Source: an uncultured Lachnospiraceae bacterium
Lineage (GTDB): Bacteria; Bacillota; Clostridia; Lachnospirales; Lachnospiraceae
Length of the DNA stretch: 48,204 nt
Direction: 5' to 3'
Assembly (NCBI GenBank): GCA_910584915.1
Contig: CAJUDM010000003.1
Coordinates: forward strand, 148,336-196,539
In this document: piece after piece, positions 1 to 7,749 of the stretch
Layout of the letters: every line of letters starts with the position of its first letter
How positions within the stretch are numbered: the stretch's first letter is position 1
The notes under the pieces: generated by a model
Told to the model about the DNA's origin: nothing
Database searches by the model: none
What the model saw: the letters and a program-made list of their open reading frames with translations, nothing else
Made by a program: the position numbers and the translations under genes

Positions 1-2
1 TT

Positions 3-65
3 TGTCCTGAGAATAAGGTGTACCGTGAGGACGTCTGCGGAACTGGAATGGAGGGAGAGCAATGA
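3..65 (+). CDS. Possible 3' tail of an upstream gene, cut by the window edge
   Basis: One frame is open from the window edge to a TGA at 63-65. That stop overlaps the ATG of the next gene in an ATGA arrangement, as is usual for translationally coupled genes. Only about 20 residues are visible, ending in GTGMEGEQ, so no family can be named. From context it could be the binding protein or an enzyme of the same sugar operon. It is also possible that this frame is open by chance. Confidence 0.3.
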   Translation, partial: CPENKVYREDVCGTGMEGEQ

Positions 66-937
66 AGAAACTGGGAAAGAAAAACAACTGGGCGGCGTAT
101 CTGTACATACTGCCCCTCATGCTTTTGTCGTTTGCGGTCGTGTACTACTGTATCATACGGACCTTTATGACAAGCTTTACCGACTGGAACGGCATGTCGC
201 CGGAGATGAACTTTGTGGGGTTAAAAAACTATATTAAACTGTTCAAGGACGCGACATTCTGGAAGTCAGTCACAAACAATGTCATCTTTTTCTTCGGCAC
301 GGTCTTTGTGCAGGCGGCGGTAGGGTTCTTTCTGGCGGTCCTGTTAAAGAAGAAGCTGCCGGGTTCCAATCTGTTCAAGGCGGTCTATTTCATGCCGATC
401 GCCATGGCGACATCTATCATAACGGCGATCTTTCGCATTATCATGGATCCCACAAACGGCGCGTTAAATCAGTTCCTGCACGCGATACATCTCGACATGT
501 TCGCGGTGAGCTGGCTGGGGGATAAGCGGTACGCGCTGTTGTCGGTCATCATCGTCAATATCTTTCAGTGGATGGGATTTTCCATGATCACCTACTATGC
601 GAGCCTGATGAGCCTGCCGGACGATGTGTACGAGGCGGCGAAGATCGATGGGGCGGGTTTCTGGAGGACATTGACGTCCGTCACATTCCCGATGGTGAAG
701 GGGACGACCAATGTGCTGATCATTCTCGGCATCGTGGGCTCCCTGAAGACCTTTGATATTGTAAAACTGCTCACCAACGGCGGACCGGGAAGATCCTCCA
801 CGGTGATGAACGTGTACCTGTATGAAAAAGCATTTAAAGATTTCAAGGCGGGGGAAGCCGCCGCCATCGGCGTCTCTATCCTGATCATCGCCATGATCAT
901 GTCGTTTCTGCAGGTGAAATTCGGAAAGGAGGACTAG
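62..937 (+). CDS. Sugar ABC transporter permease, MalF/UgpA-like (CUT1)
   Basis: This is an integral membrane subunit of a CUT1-type carbohydrate importer, 291 residues long. About six hydrophobic segments are visible, the first at residues 12-33. The cytoplasmic EAA loop that docks the ATPase starts near residue 191 (EAAKIDGAGF, with the conserved Gly). The ATG at 62 follows a GGAGGGAG ribosome binding site and overlaps the stop of a possible upstream gene. The second permease begins 4 bases after its stop, so the two are co-translated and should form a heterodimer. No ATPase gene lies nearby. In Firmicutes such systems commonly share one MsmX/MsmK-type ATPase encoded elsewhere. The substrate cannot be read from the sequence, but the GH43 gene downstream suggests pentose-containing oligosaccharides. 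Confidence 0.93.
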   Translation: MKKLGKKNNWAAYLYILPLMLLSFAVVYYCIIRTFMTSFTDWNGMSPEMNFVGLKNYIKLFKDATFWKSVTNNVIFFFGTVFVQAAVGFFLAVLLKKKLPGSNLFKAVYFMPIAMATSIITAIFRIIMDPTNGALNQFLHAIHLDMFAVSWLGDKRYALLSVIIVNIFQWMGFSMITYYASLMSLPDDVYEAAKIDGAGFWRTLTSVTFPMVKGTTNVLIILGIVGSLKTFDIVKLLTNGGPGRSSTVMNVYLYEKAFKDFKAGEAAAIGVSILIIAMIMSFLQVKFGKED

Positions 938-941
938 GGAG

Positions 942-1742
942 ATGAAGAAAAACTGGAAGGGAGCACCGGCTGCTTATTTTGTTTTGATCCTGTGCGGGGT
1001 GATCTGGCTGTATCCGATCGGCGTCGCGCTGATCAAGTCCTTTCATCTGAACGGGTTTGACAACTATAAATATGTGCTGACTTATGAGAAGATCAGCTAT
1101 TTCCGCGTGGTCGGGAACAGCATGTTCATAGCGATCACGACGGCTGTGGCGGTGACATTGATCACAACGCTTGCGGCGTTCGCGTTCTCCAAGATGGATT
1201 TTGTCGGGAAAAAGATTATATACGGTATGATCCTGGCATGTCTCGCCGTGCCGGTGGCTGCGGTGACGAGCCCTCTGTTTGCGGCGATTAAGTCGCTTGG
1301 TTTTCTGGATAAGCACATCGGCGTGATCATGCCGCTCATCGCGTTCAACGCGCCGATGATGTTATTGATGATCAAGAATTATTTCGATACGATACCGGAT
1401 GAACTGCTGGAGAGCGCCAGGATGGATGGGGCGTCGATGATGCGGATCTGGTATGAGTTTATGATCCCGCTGTGCGTGCCGATCATCGCCAATGTGCTGG
1501 TGCTCACTTTTATCTATTCGTGGAATGATTATCTGGTGCCGCTGCTGGTGCTGAGGGAGCAGGATAATTATACGGTGACGTTGGCGGCGCAGTATTTCAT
1601 GTCCAGCACTTATCAGAGCCCTACGGATGTGGCGAGGATCTATGCGGTCATGATGCTTTTGACTTTGCCCTCTATTCTGGTTTATCTGGTGAGCCAGAAG
1701 TTCCTGGTGAGCGGGATCACGGCGGGGTCGGTCAAAGGGTGA
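942..1742 (+). CDS. Sugar ABC transporter permease, MalG/UgpE-like (CUT1)
   Basis: This is the second membrane subunit of the same importer, 266 residues long. It is slightly short for the family because the N-terminal cytoplasmic part is brief. A first membrane helix lies at about residues 9-28, and the EAA loop lies near residue 157 (ESARMDGAS). The C-terminus reads GITAGSVKG, a typical MalG-family ending. It starts 4 bases after the first permease, behind a GGAGGACTAGGGAG purine stretch. The gene is followed by a 155-bp palindromic element rather than directly by the glycosidase, so transcription may be attenuated or partly terminated between transporter and enzyme. Confidence 0.93.
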   Translation: MKKNWKGAPAAYFVLILCGVIWLYPIGVALIKSFHLNGFDNYKYVLTYEKISYFRVVGNSMFIAITTAVAVTLITTLAAFAFSKMDFVGKKIIYGMILACLAVPVAAVTSPLFAAIKSLGFLDKHIGVIMPLIAFNAPMMLLMIKNYFDTIPDELLESARMDGASMMRIWYEFMIPLCVPIIANVLVLTFIYSWNDYLVPLLVLREQDNYTVTLAAQYFMSSTYQSPTDVARIYAVMMLLTLPSILVYLVSQKFLVSGITAGSVKG

Positions 1743-1766
1743 TGAAGGAGTTTACTGGTGGCGGAC

Positions 1767-1921
1767 GCCGGGAGGGACATAAAATTCTCCGTCGCCGTGC
1801 TTTCGCTCCGCAAAAAGCGTAGCGGTACTAAGCTCATACAAAATTTTCTGCGAAAATTCCGCATTCGCTAAGTGCCGACGCTTTTTGAGGGGCTCCTTGA
1901 GAATTTTATGTCCCTCCCGGC
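1767..1921. repeat. 155-bp nested palindromic element (MITE-like or REP-like)
   Basis: A perfect 23-bp inverted repeat (1767-1789 and 1899-1921) bounds the element. Inside are a second perfect 10-bp inverted repeat (CAAAAAGCGT at 1811-1820, ACGCTTTTTG at 1878-1887) and a central hairpin AATTTTC-TGC-GAAAATT (1842-1858). All three share nearly the same axis, around 1844-1850, so the whole segment could extrude as one long cruciform or RNA hairpin. No convincing gene lies inside. It fills most of the 282-bp gap between the second permease and GH43. It looks like a dispersed palindromic repeat or non-autonomous element, but only one copy is visible here. Confidence 0.75.
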
Positions 1922-1982
1922 TGGGCTGAGGTGATAACTTAATTGATTGCCTGATAAAAAAGGTTTATTTTGGAGAGTGCTG

Positions 1983-1999
1983 TGATCATATTATGATCA
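1983..1999. promoter_or_regulatory. Perfect 17-bp palindrome, candidate operator upstream of GH43
   Basis: TGATCATA-T-TATGATCA is a perfect palindrome with 8-bp arms around a single T. It ends 25 bases before the GH43 start codon, close to the expected transcript start and upstream of the purine-rich ribosome binding region. The arm length and position suit a dimeric repressor. No regulator gene is adjacent, so the cognate protein is unknown. Confidence 0.45.
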
Positions 2000-2024
2000 G
2001 AGAGAGGAAAGAGAGAAAACTGAG

Positions 2025-4061
2025 ATGAGAGAGAAATTTTGCAATCCGGTCCCGTTTTCGGACGGGAAGAGGCATACGAATCCGGATCCGTTTATCATGA
2101 GGTGGTGCGGCAGGTACTACTGCTATGCCACGGACGAGGCGGGGGTGAAGGTGAGTGTATCGGAGAATCTGGTGCACTGGGATTTCCGGGGGTTTGCAAT
2201 AAGTGAGAAGGAGTACCACAACTATTGGGCACCGTCGGTGATCTATCTGAACGGGATGTTCTATATGTACTATTCCAATATTCCGATCGAGGAGGAGGAT
2301 TGCCATGAGCAGCACCTGAAGCTGGCGGTGTCGGAGGATCCGTTTGGGCCCTTTGTCTACAGAAAGACTTTTTTTGAGAAATTCAGTATCGATTCCCACC
2401 CGGTGAAGCAGGGCGGGGAGTTGTATATGTTTTATTCTGTGAACGACTGGCTGGGGCTGGAGGAGAAGGTGGCGGGCACCTGTATTCTGCTGGATAAGAT
2501 GGTTTCGCCGGAGGAGTTTGCGGGGGACCCAAAGCCGGTGGTGCTGCCCACCCTGCCCCAGGAGATCTACGCCGAAAACCGGTTCGGGGACGGCAGGGAC
2601 TGGTATACGATCGAGGGGGCAAGTCCTGTTTTTCACGGGGATAAGTGCTGGGTACTGTACTCCGCCAACGCCTTTGAGAATATCTACTATTTTGTGGGGA
2701 CCGCGGTGGCAAAGCTGAAAGAGAGCCTGCGGGATATGGAGTGGAGGAAATATCCCGATGAGTATACGTGGACGCCACTTTTAAAAAAGAACGATGTGGT
2801 GGAGGGAACCGGGCACAATACGGTGGCGAAAGCGCCGAATCTGTTTGAGGACTGGATCGTCTACCATGGGCGCGATATCGAGGAGGGGCTCAGGCAGGGA
2901 ACGGAACAGCGGAATATGCGGATCGATCCGCTCCTGTATTTTCAGGACAGGATGTTCTGTCCGGGACCGTCCTTTGAGGAGAGGGATGTGCCGGGGAAGA
3001 GCTTTTTTGCCGGGAGAGAGATCGAGGCAAAGGAGAAGGTGTTTTTCGCGGAGGCAAAGGATTTCTACAGGATGGAGATCTGGTGCAGCGCCGGAATGTC
3101 CCATGCGGGAGCGAGATATATGCTGTATCCGTTTTATCAGGATGATAAGAACTATATCGCTCTGGAGATGCACAGCGGCATCCGGAGAATGAGCGTGATC
3201 AGGAGGCGCGGAGGGATCGCGGTACGGCTTTGCGGTATGGATCTGCCGGCGGGATACCGGTTTGATGCGCCCCATCTGATCAGTGTGGAGAGGAAGCGGG
3301 AGCGATTCAGAGTCACGTTTAACGACGACCTGAGTATGGATTTTGCGGCGAGTTTGGATTTAGACTTGCCGGGAGTATCGGAGAGGATCGGCGTCGGCGG
3401 CTGTTTTACGCCAGTGAGCGTGCACAGCGCGGTTGTCGCGGAGGGGGCGGAACTGTTCGGGGAGGAACTTGTTTTCCTGTCGGAGTTCTATAACTGTTCG
3501 GCGGCGGAGATAAAGGATGGAGTGCTGCGGGGATCCGGGGATGTGCTGAGGCTGAGTGGAAGAGATGGCTGCTGGAGCGTCGATGAAAGCGCTGTGGAAG
3601 GCGGCTGCCGAAGTGTCGATGAAAGCGCTGTGGAAGGCGGCTGCCGAAGTGTCGATGAAAGCGCTGCGGAAGATGCCTGCGGGGAAGCCGATGAAATGAC
3701 CGGAAGAAATACCTGTTTCTTTGAGGATAGCGGTGCATATGGAAGCGGAAGCAGCAGCGGCGTCCGCACGGAAAGATTTACCTGGAAGACTGTGCAGGCA
3801 GAAGGACGGGCGGACTTGTACCTCGGGGAGGAGAAAATCTGTGCGGTGGAATCCCTGGGGAAAGGGGTGACTTTCTACTGTTATACGGCGGATAAAAAAA
3901 TATACCTGCTGACAGACGGAAAAATCACAGACAGGGAAGATGCGCAGATAGAAACGCTCTCGGGGATATCCGTTTTATCTGTGGAGAGAGAGGTGAAGAT
4001 GCCGTTCTCCCTGGAAGTGAGAGGACTGGCGCTGGAGGATTATATGCGGGTGAAAGGATGA
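2025..4061 (+). CDS. Glycoside hydrolase family 43 protein, probable arabinofuranosidase/xylosidase
   Basis: This is a 678-residue protein with a GH43 five-bladed propeller in the N-terminal half. The acidic catalytic residues fit the family pattern: Asp21 in NPDPF (base), Asp123 in SIDSHP (pKa modulator) and Glu197 in IEGASPVF (acid). WAPSV and GTGHNTV are further family-like motifs. There is no signal peptide, so it probably acts in the cytoplasm on imported oligosaccharides. GH43 covers beta-xylosidase, alpha-L-arabinofuranosidase and arabinanase activities, and I cannot choose between them. The C-terminal half should be a beta-sandwich accessory region. It is interrupted at residues 519-554 by three tandem 12-residue repeats rich in Ser, Asp, Glu and Cys, which look like a late insertion. 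The neighbours are importer genes. Confidence 0.88.
   Translation: MREKFCNPVPFSDGKRHTNPDPFIMRWCGRYYCYATDEAGVKVSVSENLVHWDFRGFAISEKEYHNYWAPSVIYLNGMFYMYYSNIPIEEEDCHEQHLKLAVSEDPFGPFVYRKTFFEKFSIDSHPVKQGGELYMFYSVNDWLGLEEKVAGTCILLDKMVSPEEFAGDPKPVVLPTLPQEIYAENRFGDGRDWYTIEGASPVFHGDKCWVLYSANAFENIYYFVGTAVAKLKESLRDMEWRKYPDEYTWTPLLKKNDVVEGTGHNTVAKAPNLFEDWIVYHGRDIEEGLRQGTEQRNMRIDPLLYFQDRMFCPGPSFEERDVPGKSFFAGREIEAKEKVFFAEAKDFYRMEIWCSAGMSHAGARYMLYPFYQDDKNYIALEMHSGIRRMSVIRRRGGIAVRLCGMDLPAGYRFDAPHLISVERKRERFRVTFNDDLSMDFAASLDLDLPGVSERIGVGGCFTPVSVHSAVVAEGAELFGEELVFLSEFYNCSAAEIKDGVLRGSGDVLRLSGRDGCWSVDESAVEGGCRSVDESAVEGGCRSVDESAAEDACGEADEMTGRNTCFFEDSGAYGSGSSSGVRTERFTWKTVQAEGRADLYLGEEKICAVESLGKGVTFYCYTADKKIYLLTDGKITDREDAQIETLSGISVLSVEREVKMPFSLEVRGLALEDYMRVKG
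3579..3686 (+). repeat. Three tandem 36-bp repeats inside the GH43 gene
   Basis: GTCGATGAAAGCGCTG recurs at 3579, 3615 and 3651, giving an exact 36-bp period that keeps the frame (12 codons: S-V-D-E-S-A-V/A-E-G/D...). The first two units are almost identical and the third has diverged. The repeated peptide is hydrophilic and acidic, with a Cys, and lies in the C-terminal accessory half, away from the catalytic residues. Confidence 0.85.
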
Positions 4062-4180
4062 TCCGGCGAGTGGCGGCATCCCCACTGCAAAAAATTTCAA
4101 TAATGCGCAAAAAGTTAGAGTGAACGGGATAAACAAATTAAATTATGATAGAGGTACAAAAAATACAGGAGGGATTTATC

Positions 4181-5560
4181 ATGAAAAACTTTAAAAAGAT
4201 AGTTGCCATCATGGCAGCAGCCATGATGACTGTCGGTTGTCTGTCGGGATGTGGCTCTGACGCATCATCTGAAGAGACAGCGGACACACCGGCGCAGGAG
4301 ACAGGCGATGAGGCGCAGGCGGAAGCACCGGCAGAGAGCGAGGCAGGCGGAGAGGAAGTAACGCTGACATTCTGGTCCTGGCTTCCCACGACGGATCAGT
4401 CGGAGGAGATGATCGCGGCGTTTGAAGAGGCAAATCCGGGTATCAAGATCGATTATACGAGGACAGAACAGGATGATTATTTTGAGAAACTGCAGGTCGC
4501 AATGGCATCCGGCACAGGCCCTGATCTGTTCGGCCTGACGACCGGGCCGATGAAGGAGCAGTATGCTCCGTTCGCTGAGGAAATGAGAGCGCTGGCGGAC
4601 GCCAACTGGAGCGGCTGGTCAGATGTCATCAGCGAGAACGCGGTGGAGCAGTGCAGCACGGAGGACGGCAGCGTAGTGGGCATGCCCCTTCTGGTGGCAG
4701 GTATGACTGACCTGTTGTACAACAAAACATTGATGGATGAGTGCGGCATCGAGAGTGTGCCGAAAACCTATGAAGAGCTGAAGGATGCGGCGGCAAAGGC
4801 AAAAGAGCACGGATATGTGTGCGTGGCAGTCGGTGCGGCGGATGACTGGATCAACAGCGATATCTTTGTACAGCTCTCCAATGAGTTTGAGGAAGGCGCA
4901 GTTTATGCGGCGGACAGGGGAGAACGTCCCTGGACGGATCAGTGCTTTGTGGATACGATGACAGCATGGCAGCAGATGTTCAATGACGGTATTTTTGAGG
5001 AGGGCGCATTGGGCGTTGCCACCTATCCCGATGCCCGTGACCAGTATTTCTTTGCAAGGAAATCCGTATTCTTCCTGACAGGTTCCTGGCATCTCGGTCC
5101 CACATCTCCGACCAACAGCGAGATTGAGGGAACGGAGATCGCGAACAACAACGATGTGATCGGCATGTGCGTATTCCCCTCCGTTGTGGACGACGGAAAA
5201 ATCTGCGGCACAGCGGGCGTCGATGTGATGATGGCTGTCAACAGAGACTGCAAGGAAAAGGAAGCGGCTATGAAGTTTGTGGAGTACATGGCAAACGGCG
5301 AAGGCCAGCAGTACTGGGTGAACAAACTGCAGGGCGCTCCGGTATCCAAGGAGATATCCTACACAGGCACAGTGGACGGCGAACTGCAGCAGCAGTCCAT
5401 CGATGAGGTGAACAGCTATGTGAGCAACGCGGTGGGAAACCGCAAACTGTCCAACAGCGAAGTGGAGACAGCGATCCAGATCGCGATGCAGAACGTTGCG
5501 GCAGGGGCAGATCCGGCGGCGGAACTGCAGGGCGTTCAGGATGTGCAGGACGCACAGTAA
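4181..5560 (+). CDS. Sugar ABC transporter substrate-binding lipoprotein
   Basis: This is the extracellular binding component of a CUT1 importer, 459 residues long. The N-terminus is a lipoprotein signal peptide with lipobox L-S-G-C, so the mature protein is tethered by the Cys at about residue 24. An acidic, Ala/Glu-rich linker of about 30 residues follows. The body is typical of family 1 solute-binding proteins (TFWSWLPTT, then MASGTGPDLFGL). I chose the ATG at 4181 because it sits behind an AGGAGG site and gives a proper signal peptide. An ATG 36 bases upstream would only add a charged extension. The gene lies 119 bases after GH43 and is followed by a terminator, so it closes the locus. 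It probably feeds the two permeases at the window start. Confidence 0.93.
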   Translation: MKNFKKIVAIMAAAMMTVGCLSGCGSDASSEETADTPAQETGDEAQAEAPAESEAGGEEVTLTFWSWLPTTDQSEEMIAAFEEANPGIKIDYTRTEQDDYFEKLQVAMASGTGPDLFGLTTGPMKEQYAPFAEEMRALADANWSGWSDVISENAVEQCSTEDGSVVGMPLLVAGMTDLLYNKTLMDECGIESVPKTYEELKDAAAKAKEHGYVCVAVGAADDWINSDIFVQLSNEFEEGAVYAADRGERPWTDQCFVDTMTAWQQMFNDGIFEEGALGVATYPDARDQYFFARKSVFFLTGSWHLGPTSPTNSEIEGTEIANNNDVIGMCVFPSVVDDGKICGTAGVDVMMAVNRDCKEKEAAMKFVEYMANGEGQQYWVNKLQGAPVSKEISYTGTVDGELQQQSIDEVNSYVSNAVGNRKLSNSEVETAIQIAMQNVAAGADPAAELQGVQDVQDAQ

Positions 5561-5600
5561 GCGGAGATAAAAGAAAATCACATATTGAGTATAATGGCTG

Positions 5601-5640
5601 CCGCCCTGCGGGATGAGATCCGCGGGGCGGTTTTATTTCC
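5601..5640 (+). terminator. Rho-independent terminator after the sugar locus
   Basis: An 11-bp GC-rich stem (CCGCCCTGCGG at 5601-5611 with CCGCGGGGCGG at 5620-5630, one T-G pair) with an 8-base loop is followed by TTTTATTT. It lies 40 bases after the binding-protein stop. The rest of the gap to 5880 is AT-rich and holds the next promoter. A short imperfect hairpin at 5670-5690 has no clear role. Confidence 0.85.
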
Positions 5641-5800
5641 GCGGGCGGCGAGTCAGATAGCCGTGCTTAAAGCCAACCTCCGGTCGGCTTAATCGGTTCT
5701 AAAAGAGAATTTCAGAGCATATATTATAGAGTGCGTGTACAAAAGCGTTTTGTAAAAAGCGACGAAAAGTATTAAATAAAACAAAAATTTTTATAAAATA

Positions 5801-5829
5801 TGCACACGGACGAAAAAATATGCTATAAT
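5801..5829 (+). promoter_or_regulatory. SigA-type promoter for the alarmone synthetase gene
   Basis: TGCACA (5801-5806), a 17-base spacer and a perfect TATAAT (5824-5829) lie in an AT-rich stretch 51 bases before the start codon. The -10 is perfect and the -35 matches 4 of 6 consensus bases. Confidence 0.6.
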
Positions 5830-5879
5830 AAAACTGGAATTTTCTCCGAAGAAGCAATTGCAGCAAGGCAGGTAGTATT

Positions 5880-6515
5880 ATGGATATTGAACTTGACAGA
5901 CCGGATGATGTGGACAACTGGACAGAATTAATGCTTATTTATTCATCGGCACTGAAGCAGATGGAGACCAAACTGGAAATTTTAAACGAAGAATTTCAGC
6001 ATGTACACCGCTACAACCCGATAGAGCATATAAAATCCCGGCTGAAGACGTCGGAGAGCATTGTGAAAAAACTGAAGAAGCACGGTTACGAGTCAACGCT
6101 GGACAATATGGTGAAATATGTGAATGATATAGCGGGTGTCAGGATCATCTGCTCTTTTACTTCAGATATCTATCGCCTGGCGGATATCATCAGGGCGCAG
6201 CAGGATATCAGGATCATATCTGTGAAGGATTACATAACAAAGCCCAAGAAAAGCGGCTATAAAAGTTATCATATGATCGTGACGATGCCCGTGTATCTGT
6301 CAGATAGGATTCTGGATACGAAGGTGGAGATCCAGATCCGTACTGTGGCTATGGATTTCTGGGCGAGTCTGGAGCACAAGATGAATTATAAATTTGAGGG
6401 GAATGCTCCGGAACATCTGAAAAATGATCTTGTCGAATGCTCCAAGATCGTATCCATGCTGGATACAAGGATGATGATGCTGAATGAGGAGATGCAGAAG
6501 TACAACGGAAAATGA
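5880..6515 (+). CDS. relQ: Small alarmone synthetase (RelA/SpoT synthetase domain, RelQ-like)
   Basis: This 211-residue protein contains only a (p)ppGpp synthetase domain. It would transfer pyrophosphate from ATP to GTP or GDP in the cytoplasm as part of the stringent response. Family motifs are present: KSRLKTSESIVKKL near residue 55, AGVRIICSF near 85, KSGYKSYH near 127, and VEIQIRT followed by DFWASLEHKMNYK near 150. The HD hydrolase, TGS and ACT domains of long RelA/SpoT enzymes are absent, and the length suits the SAS1/RelQ group. It has its own promoter and a terminator right after the stop, so it is monocistronic. The choice between RelQ and RelP is inferred from overall similarity. 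Confidence 0.88.
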   Translation: MDIELDRPDDVDNWTELMLIYSSALKQMETKLEILNEEFQHVHRYNPIEHIKSRLKTSESIVKKLKKHGYESTLDNMVKYVNDIAGVRIICSFTSDIYRLADIIRAQQDIRIISVKDYITKPKKSGYKSYHMIVTMPVYLSDRILDTKVEIQIRTVAMDFWASLEHKMNYKFEGNAPEHLKNDLVECSKIVSMLDTRMMMLNEEMQKYNGK

Positions 6516-6545
6516 GAAGATCCTGTGGAAACCGCAGGATCTTTT
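6516..6545 (+). terminator. Rho-independent terminator after the alarmone synthetase gene
   Basis: A 12-bp stem (AAGATCCTGTGG paired with CCGCAGGATCTT, one T-G pair) with a 3-base AAA loop starts one base after the stop codon and runs into TTTTC. Confidence 0.85.
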
Positions 6546-6959
6546 CATTCTATGGGAAAGTGCGTCCTGTAGGACAAAAATTCTTGGGGGATGTGCCGGA
6601 ATGCATTTTATGCCCGAACATGAGGAGTGCCCGGATACCTTTCGGCACCCGGGCTATTATGAAAAAATTTATCTATGTGTGTAATGAAACTCATTACATT
6701 CCTGCGATTCTCTAACTGTCTCTATTGTACAACTTAATTATGAACAAAGTGTGAACAAAATGTGAATAATAGGTAAATGTTTCCAAATAGCAGATGTGGT
6801 GATGCAGAACAATATACAAAATGCACAATATCCGAATGCGGAAAAATCTGGAATCGCAGTAATATTCCCCAATCATTGTCAAGGAAAGAAAAAAATGATA
6901 TACTGTTACAGGAATCTGTGATCACGGCAGGAAAAAGCTATTTATCTGGAGGAGTACAT
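6546..6959. other. 414-bp gene-poor gap with hairpins and an 11-bp-phased triple repeat
   Basis: No convincing reading frame with a ribosome binding site is present until 6960. Around 6629-6655 a GC-rich hairpin is possible (GCCCGG paired with CCGGGC). At 6739-6766 three copies of T(A/G)TGAA-CAAA(G/A) follow each other at an exact 11-bp period (TATGAA 6739, TGTGAA 6750, TGTGAA 6761), i.e. about one helical turn. This could be a binding site for a tandem-binding regulator of the next gene. I cannot assign the upstream hairpins to a known RNA family. Confidence 0.45.
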
Positions 6960-7727
6960 ATGGATGGTTTTATCGATAAATTTGCGCAGCGGAAGAATGC
7001 ACAGGAGATGATCAGGGCGAACGCCATGGCGGAGGCTGAGGAGAAAGAGAAAATGGCGTCGCAGCTCAAAGAATATGAGATGGCGATGCAGGAGATGCGC
7101 CGGTGTAACCTGATGACGCTGGAGAACGCCGAGAAGGTCAGGAAATTGCTTGAGGCAGGGCTCGACAAGATAGAGGCGGTGCAGAAGAGAAACGGGGATG
7201 AGGGAAATAAGGCGGAGGAACTGAGGGAGATAAAGCTTCTTCTGGAAGGGATGAAAGCCAGGATGGCTGAAGTGCTGGAAGGGATGGATGGCCGAATGGC
7301 GGAGATCCTGGAAACGCAGAACAGCCGGACAGCTGAGATGCTGGAGGGACAGAAGGACCAGATCACAAGGGTCCTGGAGAGCCAGAAAGAACAGGCGGCG
7401 GATCTGCTCAGGGAGCAGAGCGCCCTGCTTGAGAAACAGAATGCCGATGTGCAGGAGATGATGGAGGCGCAGAAGAAAACACTTGAGGAACTGCTGCATG
7501 ATACGGAGGACTTTACCCATAAGGAATCTGTGAAGGTATACCGGAATGTGCAGGCGGTCATTGAGAACGCCCTGCCGAAGCAGACTGCGGAGATCACGGA
7601 GTCGGTGAAAAACGAGTTGAAGGGAAACGGAAACTCTGCCGGGTTAAAGGCGGTCTGGATCCTGACGCTGACAGCGGCGCTTGCAAATGTGGCAATAGAA
7701 GTGCTTAAGTTTTTGGGATATATATGA
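6960..7727 (+). CDS. Tail-anchored coiled-coil protein with 11-residue repeats, function unknown
   Basis: This is a 255-residue protein of no family I recognise. Residues 1-60 are helical and charged. Residues 101-155 contain five consecutive 11-residue units (AEVLEG at 103, AEILET at 114, AEMLEG at 125, TRVLES at 136, ADLLRE at 147). Such a hendecad pattern usually gives a right-handed or nearly straight coiled coil. A single hydrophobic segment near the C-terminus (about 229-249) has only a few residues after it, so the protein should be membrane-bound with its bulk in the cytoplasm. I chose the ATG at 6960 because GGAGG precedes it. A longer frame from 6777 lacks a ribosome binding site. 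The flavin reductase gene starts 22 bases after the stop, so the two may be co-transcribed. Confidence 0.75.
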   Translation: MDGFIDKFAQRKNAQEMIRANAMAEAEEKEKMASQLKEYEMAMQEMRRCNLMTLENAEKVRKLLEAGLDKIEAVQKRNGDEGNKAEELREIKLLLEGMKARMAEVLEGMDGRMAEILETQNSRTAEMLEGQKDQITRVLESQKEQAADLLREQSALLEKQNADVQEMMEAQKKTLEELLHDTEDFTHKESVKVYRNVQAVIENALPKQTAEITESVKNELKGNGNSAGLKAVWILTLTAALANVAIEVLKFLGYI

Positions 7728-7749
7728 TACGGGGAAAAGGAAAAGAGTT

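Noticed and set aside
6777..6959. N-terminal extension of the coiled-coil protein
   Set aside because: There is no ribosome binding site at 6777, and the extension is unlike the rest. The ATG at 6960 has GGAGG.
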